Notes under the pieces: generated by a model
Told to the model about the DNA's origin: nothing
Seen by the model: only the letters and a program-made list of their open reading frames with translations
The model's database searches: none
Origin: Arabidopsis thaliana
Lineage: Eukaryota; Streptophyta; Magnoliopsida; Brassicales; Brassicaceae
Assembly (NCBI RefSeq): GCF_000001735.4
Contig: NC_003076.8
Coordinates: 2,480,001-2,544,000, forward strand
Reading direction: 5' to 3'
Length of the DNA stretch: 64,000 nucleotides
Part shown: piece after piece, positions 48,101 through 60,529 of the stretch
Layout: every line of letters starts with the position of its first letter
How positions within the stretch are numbered: the first letter of the stretch is position 1
Made by a program: the position numbers and the translations under genes

Positions 48101-48396
48101 AAGCAAACACAACAGTTCAAGTTTTTCGCACGAGCTATAGGGTCGAGTTCCCAGCTATGTGGGGCAACAGGAACCTTATGTCGTGCCTTTGGATTTTTCT
48201 TTGACCTGGCTATGGCTTTCGTCCAACTTAAATTAATATTTCTTCGCCATTGAAAAGCAGTGTAGGCGATGGTCAATATACCAACAAGGGCAGCAACAAA
48301 ACAAGAGAACATTAAACCACGAGATTCAACCGTGTCAATAGGATTCTTGCTGGTCCAGCTAGGAAAGAACATCCCCAATTCTCCATCGTCGTCCAT
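45197..48396 (-). CDS. DGK1: Diacylglycerol kinase 1
   Basis: Phosphorylates diacylglycerol to phosphatidic acid at membranes. Seven exons (47227-48396, 46742-47108, 46280-46356, 46000-46119, 45759-45923, 45526-45663, 45197-45346) total 2,187 nt, giving 728 aa, the length I recall for DGK1 (At5g07920). The N-terminus has an anchor segment ([20 protein letters not shown], about residues 30-50). Two Cys/His-rich C1 domains follow ([20 protein letters not shown], and [21 protein letters not shown]). The catalytic domain has [13 protein letters not shown], the ATP-site glycines [10 protein letters not shown], and [13 protein letters not shown]; the accessory domain includes [12 protein letters not shown] and [11 protein letters not shown]. 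All key motifs are intact. An upstream ATG at 48450 is in frame but [10 protein letters not shown] matches the known start. A leader intron with donor CAG|GTTAGT near 49119 is likely. Confidence 0.96.
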
Positions 48397-50864
48397 TTGT
48401 CTATGTTGCAACTCTACTACAAGTGTGAAAATCCCTGAAATCCGAGCCAATAAGAAGCCCCAAAAAGATTATTGTATTGGTCAGGTCCACACACAGATCA
48501 TCAAAAATTCTTCCTCAAACTCCATATCATCATCATCCATCAAACCAGTTTATGCTCAGAAAAAGCGATATCGCAGAGGACAACAAACACAATTCAACTA
48601 AAGAAAAACAAACTCTTCTTCCCTGACAGTAAGAAAAAAAAACATGTCATCCAACCGCATAACACGATAGAAACAATCGTTTTCATAAGAAACACTGCAG
48701 CCCAAATTACAAAGGCCCTGAACAATGTAAACAAAAACAAATTTACTACAAGAAAATTAATTGTTTGGTCATTTTCTTCCTCGGATTCAGACTTCAATCA
48801 AACAATCGTAATCATGCTTGGACAACACATTCTTAAAATCAAAATGAAACCTTGCTCTCAAGTTCCTAAGTTTGATACATATTGATGAAAACTTACTCTG
48901 CTCATTTCCAACAATACTATAAGAGGCAAAACAAAACCTTTAAGCTTCGACTTTAATAAACAAAAAAAAAAAAAAAACTCGAGCTCTAGTGAAAAATAAA
49001 CTCAGATCACAAAGTTCCAAAAATCTCCTATTAAAAAAAAAGGGGCAAAAACTGCAGCTTTCTCTCTGTCCACGAAGATCCAATGTAAATTACACCAACA
49101 AATAAATAAAAAAACTAACCTGAAGAAGCGAGAGGGAGAAGTAGAAGAGATGATCAAATCAGAAGCCTAAGAGAGATCTAGAAAGCGACCCGAAAAGCGA
49201 AAGAAGAAGAGAAACCCACAATCGATGATGCACCAAGCACGAAGCTTTTTTACTCCAACGAAAATTCCCAAATCCAAAAATTTTGATTTTGAAAAAGCAG
49301 AGATGCTCTCTCTTTCAGTTTTCTTATAATAATTAAAATCTTTCGTTTGATTAATTCGATCGGACTATATACAATATGATTTGTGAAAGGAGAAAGATTC
49401 TGGGCGAAAAAGAGGGTTAATCTATCGTATCCGTTTTACACGGCTTGGCCACGTAGGATATATGAATCTCACAGTTCCTAGTTGCCACGTGCCCATACAT
49501 TTTTTGTCGGCAAAGGGCCCAGGCCCATTACTTTCATGACACGGTTCCTAAATTACTTGTACTATGTGACATTGACCCAATCAAAACAGAAGAAAACATA
49601 TAGAATTATTCTTTTGGGATTTATTAATTCAATACACTAAAGGGAAAATGTCCAAATCTGGTTTTTGACATCCAAATGTTTTTGATTGTATGCTTTTGTC
49701 TAAAATACATTTGGCAAAAAAAAAAGGAAATGCGATTGTGATGTTGATTTAAGTAACAAAAAAAAGTGTTGATGTGTAAGACATGATTCTCTCTACCACT
49801 GCATTTAATGTTAAGAAATTTTTTTTAAAAATGATATATATCTACGCAAAAATATTAATATTTTATATACTAATATTCTTTACGAGCAACCTGCAGATAC
49901 ATATTGATCAAATTCTTAACTTAATATGTAAATGTTGACTATAAATCTTATCCAAGTACTCCCCATCGACCATACGGCATTACTAGCAAGAAATCCTTTT
50001 GCAGCATGGGACTTTACTCTTTGAAGTATATGTCACTATATATTCTCCTATATATGCTCGATCCTTGGACTAAATCTGTGGTACTCGACCCGATCGATCT
50101 ACTCCACTGCAGTTAAGTTCAAAAATACAACACCTAAACATGTGTTTTTTGATGATATTGGTAATTTACCTTGTATCACTTGGTACGGTGTTACCAATCT
50201 GCTTTTTTAGATCATACCTTTAGTAGATAACAAATATGAGAACTACATAATATGTATGGGAATCTTAAGTAATTGTTTATGATATGAACATCTTCAGTTT
50301 CGACTAAACTTTTGATTGCTACTAAATACGTATAGAACAAATCTTCTTAATTATATCTTATAACTACCGTTTCTTAATTATTACAACAATATGTCATATG
50401 ATCCAAGTCTAAACTATAAATGTCCCTTTGAAAACGGACACTTCAAGTACAGCTATATCACAAAAGATTTGGCAAATCTAAGTACACATTTAGATTTGGT
50501 AAATTTGTACAGAATCAGTGTGTTCCATTTCAACACCTAAAAATATAGTCACTTTTAAAACCAAAAATAAAGAAAAAAATAGTCATATCACCGATGCTTA
50601 GCTTGATCATCATAAGCTTAGCTTGATCATCATAAGGTACTGAGCCTCACGGATCTCGAGGTTAGAAATAAGAAGAGAGAAAAAAAACACCAAATCGGAC
50701 GGTTAACAAGTTACTGACAAAACGAAATTATGAACCTGAGAGAGTAGACACTAGTCTTCGGATCTTCTAGACTAAGATATCAAATCTGTTTGTTATTAGA
50801 AGATAATATATATAATGAACCAAACACAAAATCATTTCTGCTCTCCATAACTAGAACACCTCCA
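48397..50864. promoter_or_regulatory. Divergent region: DGK1 leader/promoter and MCT2 promoter
   Basis: About 2.5 kb. DGK1 leader exon and probable 5' UTR intron occupy roughly 48420-49250. Beyond this are a G-box CACGTG at 49486-49491 and adjacent site II-type motifs (GGGCCC at 49515-49520, AGGCCCA at 49521-49527), about 250 bp outside the presumed DGK1 start. From 49560 to 50850 the DNA is AT-rich with no gene; it contains a 20-bp tandem duplication at 50596-50635. Confidence 0.55.
50596..50635. repeat. Perfect 2 x 20-bp tandem repeat
   Basis: The unit GCTTAGCTTGATCATCATAA occurs twice head to tail at 50596-50615 and 50616-50635, about 230 bp upstream of the MCT2 start codon. It contains the palindrome TGATCA in each copy. 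Confidence 0.95.
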
Positions 50865-52216
50865 ATGGCTTCTTCCGATGATCCAGCTCCGGAGAACAAC
50901 CACGTCTCCGTCTTAGCTAGACAAGCTCGAAACCCACCGACACATTTTTTCTTTCCTCACAATCCTTCTCCTCGTACTTACTACTTCTCGGCGCCACCAC
51001 AGATTTATTTCATCTCCGACATATATCTCCCTCCTCCTCCATCAATATGGGTGTATTATCCTCTTTGGTATATTAACCCTAACCCTAATGTATATGAGTC
51101 TACACAAGAACTTCCTCAACGTTACTCTCCAAACCCTAGCCAAGAGATGACTCTTCCACCGACTAGTAGTAGAAGAGTTTTTGGCCGGAGAAGTTACGAA
51201 CTATGTGAGAAGGTGACATGGAGGACAAGTATCAAGCCGGAAGTTGAATCCAACGGTGATCACATCACAACCGTCATGCTTCGCAATATACCGAACCGAT
51301 ACACGTGCGTATATAATTCCTTCATTTTAAATTCATAACCACTAGATTATACAGTATATGTTAGTATTTAAACAAGGTGTGATTTAATTTATTTATTTTG
51401 TTGTGGTGGTGAAATGATGAGGCATATATTGAAGCTAATGATTAACAATATTTGCAGGAGAGAGATGATGATTCAGTTCATGGATAAGCATTGCGAAGAA
51501 GCCAATAAAAGTGGGAAAAATGAAGAGTTTACAATCTCTGCTTATGATTTTATTTACCTTCCGATAGACTTTAGGTAAGTTTTAATCTTTATTATTATTC
51601 GTTAATTAGTTTCATCTTTGTTTATATACAACGAAATGATGCTATATATACAAATCATAATCGATAATCATTGAATATCTGCATGTTACAACTTACAAAT
51701 TTTTATTTTGTGCATTAATGTATTTGTAATATAAGTATATATAACAATGTTACTATTCATCTTGATATTATTAACTTGATCATATATAAATTACCTAAAT
51801 GAATTAAACAGGACTACAATGAACAAAGGGTATGCTTTCGTGAACTTCACAAATGCAAAAGCAGTGTCCAAGTTTAAGGCTGCTTGCAACAACAAGCCGT
51901 GGTGCCATTTCTACTCAAAAAAAGAACTTGAGATTACTTATGCTAGAATTCAGGCTAGTTCCACTCCTTTACATATATATATACACATCTTTGATCTGTG
52001 TATCTTATCTTATTCAATCTTATTGTAACACTTGTCGGGGAAAACAACAATACTTTTGTGTAGGGCAAAGATGAGCTGGTGAAACGTTTCCAGCATATGA
52101 CATATCCGGAGGAGGCCTACAGTGCGGTATGTTTCAGCCCAGCTCGTAGCGGAGGGAAAGATACAGTTCAAACCACAATGGTCGGTAAATGCAATGAACC
52201 AGTGTGCTCGGTTTAG
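50865..52216 (+). CDS. MCT2: Mei2 C-terminal RRM-only-like protein 2
   Basis: Mei2-like proteins bind RNA through a distinctive C-terminal RRM; MCT proteins carry only that domain. Exons 50865-51304, 51458-51574, 51812-51953 and 52064-52216 total 852 nt (283 aa). The N-terminal 100 residues are Pro/Ser/Tyr-rich. The RRM starts at TTVMLRNIPNRYT (RNP2-like), continues with MMIQFMDKHCEE, YDFIYLPIDFRTTMNKGYAF and VNFTNAKAVSKF (RNP1-like), and ends KPWCHFYSKKELEITYARIQ. The third intron begins with GC rather than GT (CAG|GCTAGT); only this junction continues the Mei2 frame into QGKDELVKRFQHMTYPEE. I recall At5g07930. An upstream ATG at 50790 opens the same ORF but MASSDDPAPENN is the likelier start. 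Confidence 0.9.
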
Positions 52217-54719
52217 TCTTTCCATATATGTAATTAGGATTATGAATAATAAAAGTGTATGCGATGGTGAACATGGGTCTAGGATGGAAAAGAAAAGACT
52301 CAGACACCGAACCAAATCCAAGTAAAATTCTGAAATGTTTAGTTTTGGATTTGGTTTTTGATGTGTGTGAGTTTTGACTTTTCATAATTAGTGTTATGTT
52401 TAAGCGTCTACTACTCTACCTGTTTCTCTGATCTATATATAATTTTCTATGTTGTTGAACTGTTGTCTGGCGATGTTTATATACAAAAATATAGCTATGG
52501 TTTTCTCTTTTTTTTTTTTTGTTAATGATTATTCTGATATTCAAAAATTTGGTTGAAAGTTCTTTTTTTTGGTGAAAATCAAGTCATACTTCATTCCAGT
52601 TATAGAGAAGACAAAAAAATCTTTCTACAATGAGGATTGTTTTTGCACCAATTAATTTTTTAAAGGAAGTAAGCCACGAACTCTTAGCTTAGAAGGTGAT
52701 CGCATGAAAAACTAGCTAACAACATAAAAAAAAAAAAAAATGAGTTGGCCAAATATCGCCGGTGGATATTATTAGACTACGTTTTCTTGTCAACGGTGGA
52801 TATTTTAGATATAAGACTTTTTGGAACGTACCAAAAAGTTTCTCTTATTCCTTTGAACTCGCATTATGTTACAAAATATAACTAGAGAATCTTGCATAGA
52901 AAGGTTTGCGGTTTTGTCACTATTTTGTATGTGTACTACTGTACTGTACATTGAACTGTTGTGATCTTTTCAATCATGTAAAAACCTACTATAGACCTTA
53001 GCCTATTCTGGCGTTACCTTTACACATTCCAGTTTTTATTGAGCCGAAACCATCATTGTTAGTTTGGGTGACGATAGATTCTGCAGTACCTTGACACAAA
53101 TCTTCGTTTCTTGGGGAATGGAGCGACAAGTGTGACGTAGATGTGCATCGTAGGCTCCTACAAATAATGACCAAAAAGGCCTTTTTCCATCAACAATTGC
53201 TTCTTTTTCTTTTCTCTCTTTTTTTGCCACTTTTTTCCCCACTATGGTCATGAGTCATGACCGGCTTCACATAAACGATGTTGAATCAAATAGCTTTTTG
53301 GGCGGGGACTGAGTGGAATTAAAGATGATGGATTCAGTTAGGGTTTTGAGGTAGTTCTTGGCCCATAATATGGCCCAATATATGAATTTTGACTTTTTTC
53401 GAATTATCGTTGAAGTTCATCTCTTAACAATAATAAGCAACAACTTTATGAGATAATGAATTATTGCAATACAATGATGTAGAAACGGACCAATACAGTG
53501 TCGTGTTTGACGTTTAGGTGGGTTTGGTTATAATTGTCTTATCACTGGCCCACACTACAACAACAACTCTCGTCTAAAACCAAACCCTCTGACATGGAAA
53601 GAGAGTTTTGATCTACGAGCCAATTGCTTTGGACCCGAGCCTCGTATTTGCCTCCGGACCCGAACCTCTGTTTGGCTCCTCCGCTCGCCGTTGAAAAATT
53701 TCCGCACTGATATCGATCACTTTATCTCTCTCCCTTCTCTCTCTCTTTCTCTTCTTCTCCTGGTTTCGTTAATTCTTGAATTCGAAAACCCTAAACAACT
53801 TGTTCCTAGAAATTGAGCAAGCAAAGGAAAGCTTTTTTTCATCTTCAGGTTTCCATTTGTTGTAAAGCTAAACGTGACACAAGTGTGTAAGTTCACATCT
53901 CTGTTTCCCTCTGTGGAAACCCTAATTCTTGCTATATATCCTAAAAAGAAATGATTTTTTTTTTTACCCAATTATTGTACCGTGTCGATAGGTAGTGTTA
54001 TTGTTTGAGGTTGAATTCTCGGTTACTGTAATGTTCATGTTATTATTAACCATAGCTTCGATTTGCAGTGAGATTGTGTTTGCGGCAATTTTGATCTCAA
54101 GTGTGTTCTCGAGTTTTCCAATCAAATTCTGTATTTTTTTCGAAATTAGCTTAATTTTCAGCTGCCATAAGAGTGTTTATAGCTGTGAAATCGGAAATTT
54201 TCAGCTGGTTTTTGTTTAATGAAGTTGATGCTGTTTACTGAAATGAGCTCTCCAAGTTTACTTGATTAGGTGTTAAGAGTTTCTGATGTTGACTGGAACT
54301 TAGGCGTCAGTGTACCCTAAGTTCCAATCTAAGGAAACAATGCTTATTCTGTTTCCTTGTACCATGTGGGCTCTGCATCAATTCTCTAGTGTCTCACTTT
54401 GCTGCCCTGTGGTTTTTGTTTCCTCTTTGCAGAAACAACACTTGTATTGGCTTTCTTCTGTCTAGTGTTTTTGTTTCACTTGTTGTGTTCAACTCTAAAT
54501 TTTGCAGTATCTGTTTTGTTTGTTTAGCAGGAGAACCTATGAGTATTCAAAGCATGCCAATTGGAGGTAGCTCATGAATTCTGGGGAAAGAGGTGTTTAT
54601 ATGTTCCCTTTTTTCTTACACATTCGGAATTTAGATCAACGAAGGCGCAATGTTGAACTTGTTTCTGTGTTTTTTTCAAAGGCTCAGATAATTACAAATA
54701 ATTTAGAGGAGCTGAATCT
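52217..54719. promoter_or_regulatory. MCT2 3' flank and promoter/leader of the large Gln-rich gene
   Basis: About 2.5 kb. The first part is MCT2 3' UTR and AT-rich DNA with T-runs. Site II-type GGCCCA motifs lie at 53360-53365 and 53372-53377, followed by a CT-rich probable transcription start region near 53720-53760. From there to 54719 is leader sequence, probably with at least one 5' UTR intron, since the first credible coding ATG is 54720. No separate gene is supported. Confidence 0.5.
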
Positions 54720-57700
54720 ATGCCTGGAAACGAATTTGGGGAGAAGATCCACAATTTTTTTGGACAAGAAGGCCTATCCCAAGACCAGCAACATCAGTCT
54801 CAGGTTGTTGACAGAAGCTGGTCCAGTTTTAATAATGGTCTAGTCGGTAACCAGAGGCAGATTGACCCATCCCTCATTGCCAATCTGAAGAGTTATAACA
54901 CACAACAATCTGGTACTGATTTTGTCTCCTTTTGACACTGAATTCCACAACTTGCAATCATTAATAGCTACATATATTGCTAGTTTTCTAAATGGAGCTT
55001 TTTTTTTTTTCTTATGTCAGTTGATCATGAGAGAGGTCATCAATCTTCAAATTCACAGCATGGTTTAAACTATACTCAGCAGCCTATAAGGTCCGAGTTC
55101 TCAAGAAGTTTATTGCAAGAACACCAGCAACTCCCAAATGGTTACATGCATGGGAACCTTGGGTTGCAGACAATGCCGAATGGGGCAAATGTTTTGGGAG
55201 GTGATGTAGAATCTAGTAGGGATAAGTTATCAGCAAGGGGATTTACTCCAGAACTTCATAATGTTCCTATGAGGCTTGAGATGGGAGAATCTCCGGTTAA
55301 TTATGATTTCTTTGGTGGTCAACAACAATCAAACACACAGCTCTCTGGCATGCTCCAGCCTTTGCCAAGGCAGCAGATGACATTCAATGATATGCAACTA
55401 CTGAAGCAGCAAGTTATGGTTAAGCAAATGCATGAATATCAAATGCAACAACAACTTCAAAAGCAACAGCTAGAGGCCAGGCAGCTCAATTCTTTGAATA
55501 GAAATGCAGTCAATGGAAGTTGCGCAAGTGATACCCAATCACGTATGATTAATGGCATCCCTCTTCAGAATGCGTCTAGTAACTGGTTTCAGCCAGATCT
55601 CATGACAGGAAATACAAACTGGATGCATCGCGGCATCTCACCAGCTGTTCAAGGTTCATCCAGTGGGCTCATGATTACCCCTGAGCATGGGCAGTCGAAC
55701 TTAATGGCTCAACAGTTTGGACCTTCCTTGTACGGTATGCCTGTTAGTGGGACAAATGCACCTCAAAATGCTTTTTCTTCCGTTCAGATGAACAGATTAG
55801 CTGCACCGCATGGTTCTGCAAACAGGAGTTACTCTCTGACCAATCAGCCAACTTCATTTCTTAACCAAGGTGATGTTCAGGATAGTCAAATGCACCCTCG
55901 ATCCACATACCAGGAGAAAGCGTTGTTCTCCCAGACATCAGTGCCAGATTCAAATAATAGGCCCAATTTTGAAAATTTCCAGCAAGATGATTCCCGTGAG
56001 AGGAACATTTCAGCGCAGGATAAATTTTGTCAGATGGAGGATTCTGGTCCAGCAGAAAAATCATTTATGAAAGTGCCTGAAAATATGAATGCATTGCAGA
56101 AGTCGTCAGCATTAGATCCTACTGAAGAAAAGATTTTGTTTGGTTCTGATGACAATTTGTGGGATGCATTTGGAAGCAGCACTGATATGAGCTTGCAAGG
56201 AAATCTTATGTCCAGTAATTCTGACCTATTCGATGCATGCCCCTCTTTGCAAAGTGGGAGTTGGAGTGCCCTTATGCAATCTGCTGTAGCAGAAACAACC
56301 AGCGATGACGCCGGTGTACATGGATGGGTTAACAGCAATACTGTCCCACATGCGAATTTGCACACTGATAGTAGAGCCCAGGATTTGGGTGCAAAGGCTT
56401 CAAATCCACTAAGTGAGAGATTCCACAGTGATTCCACTGGGGCAGCTGTTCAACATTTGCCTGACAAGGTAAATAAAGTTTCAGATCATGGCCTGTTTGA
56501 GAAGCCTATGGCTCAACTTAGTCAAATGGCTGGTAATATAATTCATTCTTCAAGTATTGATGAACAGAATAATTTGTGTTCTATTCGACAGAATGAGGGC
56601 ATTGAAGATAGATTTGGTATTTGGAAGGCTGCTTCCAATCCAAATGTAGCTGCTCTGATTGAACAGAAGAATCATTTCACACAAAATCCACAAAGGGCAA
56701 GCTATGGATTTGGAATAGCCAGTGCAGGAAACGATTCTAGTGCTTCTCGGGATGTCCAGGGCAATATCCAACAGCATTTGGATAATAACTCTGTGGAGAA
56801 GGCTATCCCTCAACTGAAATCGAGAGACGGCAGTCAGATTCTTGAGTCATATGCGAGGAATAATGCTGGAACAAATGAAATGGTAAATGCCCGCGATTTT
56901 TCTATGTTGCCTGGTGGAAAAGAGACACAATCTGGTCATGTCGGTAGTAGGCCCTCGACAAGTCGCAAATTTCAGTATCATCCCATGGGTAATATTGATG
57001 TCACTAATGAATCTTGTCAAGAAAAAGTTTCTCATTTGCCAACCACATTGGAGCAGGTTCCTGTCGGAAACCAAGGGTATTTTGGGCAATCAAAGTTTCT
57101 TGGTCAGTCGGCTATGAACATGCCAATTGACAGGGTAAATGTTTCCTTAGATTTTGAACATGTATTTTTAAAAATCTGAATCCCAATGAATATTCTTTTG
57201 GCTTCTCCATGGTAGGGACATGTCTCACAAAACGACTTGAATTGCACAAATGAGGCTTTTAATGGCATGGGTTCAGAAAACTCACCTAGTACATCTGCTT
57301 CAGCTGACAGAAATGTTGATAGGTGTAATCAAGTGAAGAGCGCTTCGTCAAGGTACTTGTTCTTTAATATGTGTGCTTAAACTATTCTCTCTTTGAATGC
57401 GTTTGTGAAGTTATTTAGCTAGTGTGGCCTTTTATAGATTTGTTTTTCAAGTAACTGACAGAGTTACCAAACTATGTAACTATTAAACTATATGTTCTCA
57501 TCACTTTTCATCGATATGTAATTCTGACTGTGGTCGTTACGTAGCTCATATTCCCTAATTGGTTGCATTCGTGCTCTCCAATAGCCTTTCTGAATCTTTT
57601 TCCTGTGCAGACAAACTATGCTTGAGCTTCTTCACAAGGTGGACCAGTCACCAGATAATTCCTCGGAAACAAATGTTTCTGGGATTCCTGAAGCAAATGC

Positions 57701-60086
57701 CTCTGCTGAATATGGTGGTCAATTTCGGCATAATCAGTCATCTGCTTCTCAGGGGTTTAATCTACAGTTGGCACCTCCATCCCAGCTAGCTCCCTCACCT
57801 GATAACGTGCAGTTTTCTCGGAATTCTTTGCAGCCATTGAATTCATTTCATACTGGCCCTGAAAAAGGAGGAACAAGTCAGTCTAGGTTTGCTCCATGGG
57901 CATCTAATCAATCTTATCAGCAATCCACTCATCAAGGACCATTTCCTGGAATCTTAGGAGGATCCAACATGACCTCTGGTTTCCCTTATTCCAGAGGGTA
58001 TCACCAAAATCAACAGATGGCTGTTGCTACCCGACAATCAGCTGCTAACAATTCAGTCGATTCATCTTCTGAGTTGTCTACCCCTCAAGTGAAAGAAAGA
58101 GATGAAAGTAGTGACTTTGATCAACGTATGCTGTCTGCTTCTCAGCCTCTGGTGGCATCCAGCTCGCCTCAGCAGAGTTCCTCTTCTGGTATGATGTCTG
58201 ACTCACCATCCGGTATTTCAGCTCCGCAACATCAGTTTTGGAACCAGCCATCTAAGCCTCAGCCAGTTATTTTACGCCCGCATCCATTGCCCAGCAACAA
58301 CATGGCAGCTAGCTTCTCAAGGCAGGAGAAGACAAACCAATTGTCCTCCCAAAATGGTGACATGTCATTAAGTGGGAGGGACATGGTGAATATGCATGGG
58401 TTACAGAGTAAAGATATGGGTGCAAAACGAACATCTAATGTTGCTTCAATGTTCTCCAAAATGGTGCAGAGCAATCATCAATCCTTTGATCGCTCTCTTC
58501 CTTCAAACAACGTTCCAAAGGATAGCTTACATCACGAGGAACAAATGGTTGGAAGTGGGGAGGGCGATACATCCAAGGTGACTGTTGAAAATGGTGATTT
58601 TGATCCTCAAGAGGTAGCTCACAAAGGGGAACAACAATCACCTTCAAGATCTGATGGTTTAGTTAGAGGTGGGTTAAATAACAAGGAGTCAGCGAATCAC
58701 TTGCCGCATTTAGGCCATACTGTTTCTCAGAGTTTCTCCTCTAAAAATCATGCAGCCTCGGTTAGAGCAGATCATCAACAAATTAGTCCTCAGATGGCTC
58801 CATCCTGGTATAGTCAATATGGAACTTTCAAGAATGGACTGGTGCAGCCCATGAATGATACAGGGAGATTTACCCCCTTGAAAATAGGAGAACAATCGTC
58901 TAATGTTGAGAGTTCGGTTGATGGTACACATACTGTTCAATCATGCAAGCAGTGTCTTATGGAGCAAATGTCGGGCTCCGCACCAGGAGTTGAGACTCCC
59001 TCATCCGATTCATTGCTTCATGGTGCTACTGACAAGCTTCTGAAGGTTGATAAACCGAAGAAGCGCAAAACTGCCACATCAGAACTTCAATCTTGGAATA
59101 AAGAAGTCATGCAGGATTCCCAAAGGCTCAAGACGCTCAGGTGTGTGGCTTATGCACACTAATATTCCTAAAACAAATTTCATATCCGTTACCGTATTAA
59201 ACTTTATATTTTTACAGCGAGGCCGAGATTAACTGGGCCAGGGAAACTAATCGATTTGCTGAAAAAGTGAGTATCCTCAGTACATGTTTTCTCTATGCTC
59301 TTTGTACAATGTTGTTGAATACGCTGATGGCTTATGTTCTCACAGGTGGAATTTGAGACTTTACTTGAGGATAGCCCACCAATTAGATCAAAGAGAAGGC
59401 TTATACATACAACACAACTCATGCAACAACTATTTAGCCCACCTCCGGCTAGGGTGATATCTTTGGTTGCTAGCTCAAATTATGATGTTGTTGCATATAC
59501 TGCTGGAAGAGCTGCACTAGGAGATGCATGTAGCTCCAGTAGTACCGACAGGAGTGAGGGCTTTTCGCCCCCAAACAACTCAAACCCGTAAGGATACTTT
59601 CTGTTTATCTAAGTGTTGGAGCTTTTCTAGAGTTTGTGGTTCTCTATTGACATGAAGCGACCCACTCTTGTGTAGGTTGTCTGAGAGAACGGAAAATGAA
59701 AAAATCAGTGACCAGTACATCTCCAAAGCTGCTGAAGATTTCATTAGTAGAACACGGAAACTGGAGACTGACTTTGCAGGGTAAAAACCTAGCTCTCTAT
59801 TATAATCGATTCCAGTTTGAATGGCTACTCATTTGGGCTGGTTGATCTCATGAACATCTCTGGTCATTCTTGCAGGCTAGAAAATGGAACTACAATTCCA
59901 GACTTGAGAGTCGAAGTCCAGGATCTAGAGAAGTTTGCAGTGATCAATCGTTTTGCGAAGTTCCACCCGCCATCTTCATCTATGAACCGGACCGTGAATT
60001 CACTTAAGTTAAACCTACAAAGATATGTTACCATAGCTCCAATGCCTCAGAATATTCCAGACAGGGTACAATGTCTCTCTCTCTAA
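54720..60086 (+). CDS. Large Gln/Ser/Asn-rich protein (annotated elsewhere as dentin sialophosphoprotein-like)
   Basis: Eight exons (54720-54912, 55021-57134, 57216-57352, 57611-59140, 59218-59266, 59346-59587, 59676-59780, 59876-60086) join in phase to give 1,526 aa. The function is unknown and the family name reflects low complexity, not a role in dentin. The N-terminus MPGNEFGEKIHNFFGQEGLS and the C-terminal block NWARETNRFAEKVEFETLLE, then LIHTTQLMQQLFSPPP and RVEVQDLEKFAVINRFAKFH, look conserved and folded. Between them the chain is rich in Gln, Asn, Ser and Met, with a Gln-rich stretch at 55380-55500 and PKKRK at about 59055, a possible nuclear signal. I recall At5g07940, a member of a small family with further copies downstream outside this window. 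The last exon reads through a good GT donor (CAGG|GTACAA) before the stop, so the 3' end could differ. Confidence 0.83.
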
Positions 60087-60529
60087 CTATTCATGGATCC
60101 ATATAATTCACTTTTTGGCCAATCTTCCCCATTCTTTGCTTTCATATCTATTTCCCCAAATCTTTCTATTTTTGGGTGGGTATGAGTTAGTTGGTCGGAA
60201 TCCTGAGTATAGTAAAGGCCTCCGTTGTCAAAAAGCGGGAGATCCTCTACTAAATATGTAGCATTACTGTATGCATCATCAGAAACATTGTAAGTTAAAT
60301 CCATTTGTATACTTTAGTAAAGAAATATCGCTCAGTACAGTGCCCCAGTAAGAAATCCAGTAAACAAGCTAAAATATAGCAGTAAGTGGCAATTTTTGTT
60401 TACACAGCTACGGTTCTAACCACCTCTCTCTCTCTCAAGTCCTTGAGTACTTTTGTAGAATCAGTTGTGCTTTGTATAAAAGTCACTGAAACTTAACCAG
60501 AAGCTGAACTTGTGAACACCTTTCGAGAT
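60087..60529. other. Convergent 3' flanks
   Basis: The 3' ends of the large Gln-rich gene (+) and the unknown gene (-) meet here. A minus-strand open frame of 73 codons at 60083-60304 looks somewhat protein-like but has no homology I recognise and is not called. Confidence 0.5.
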
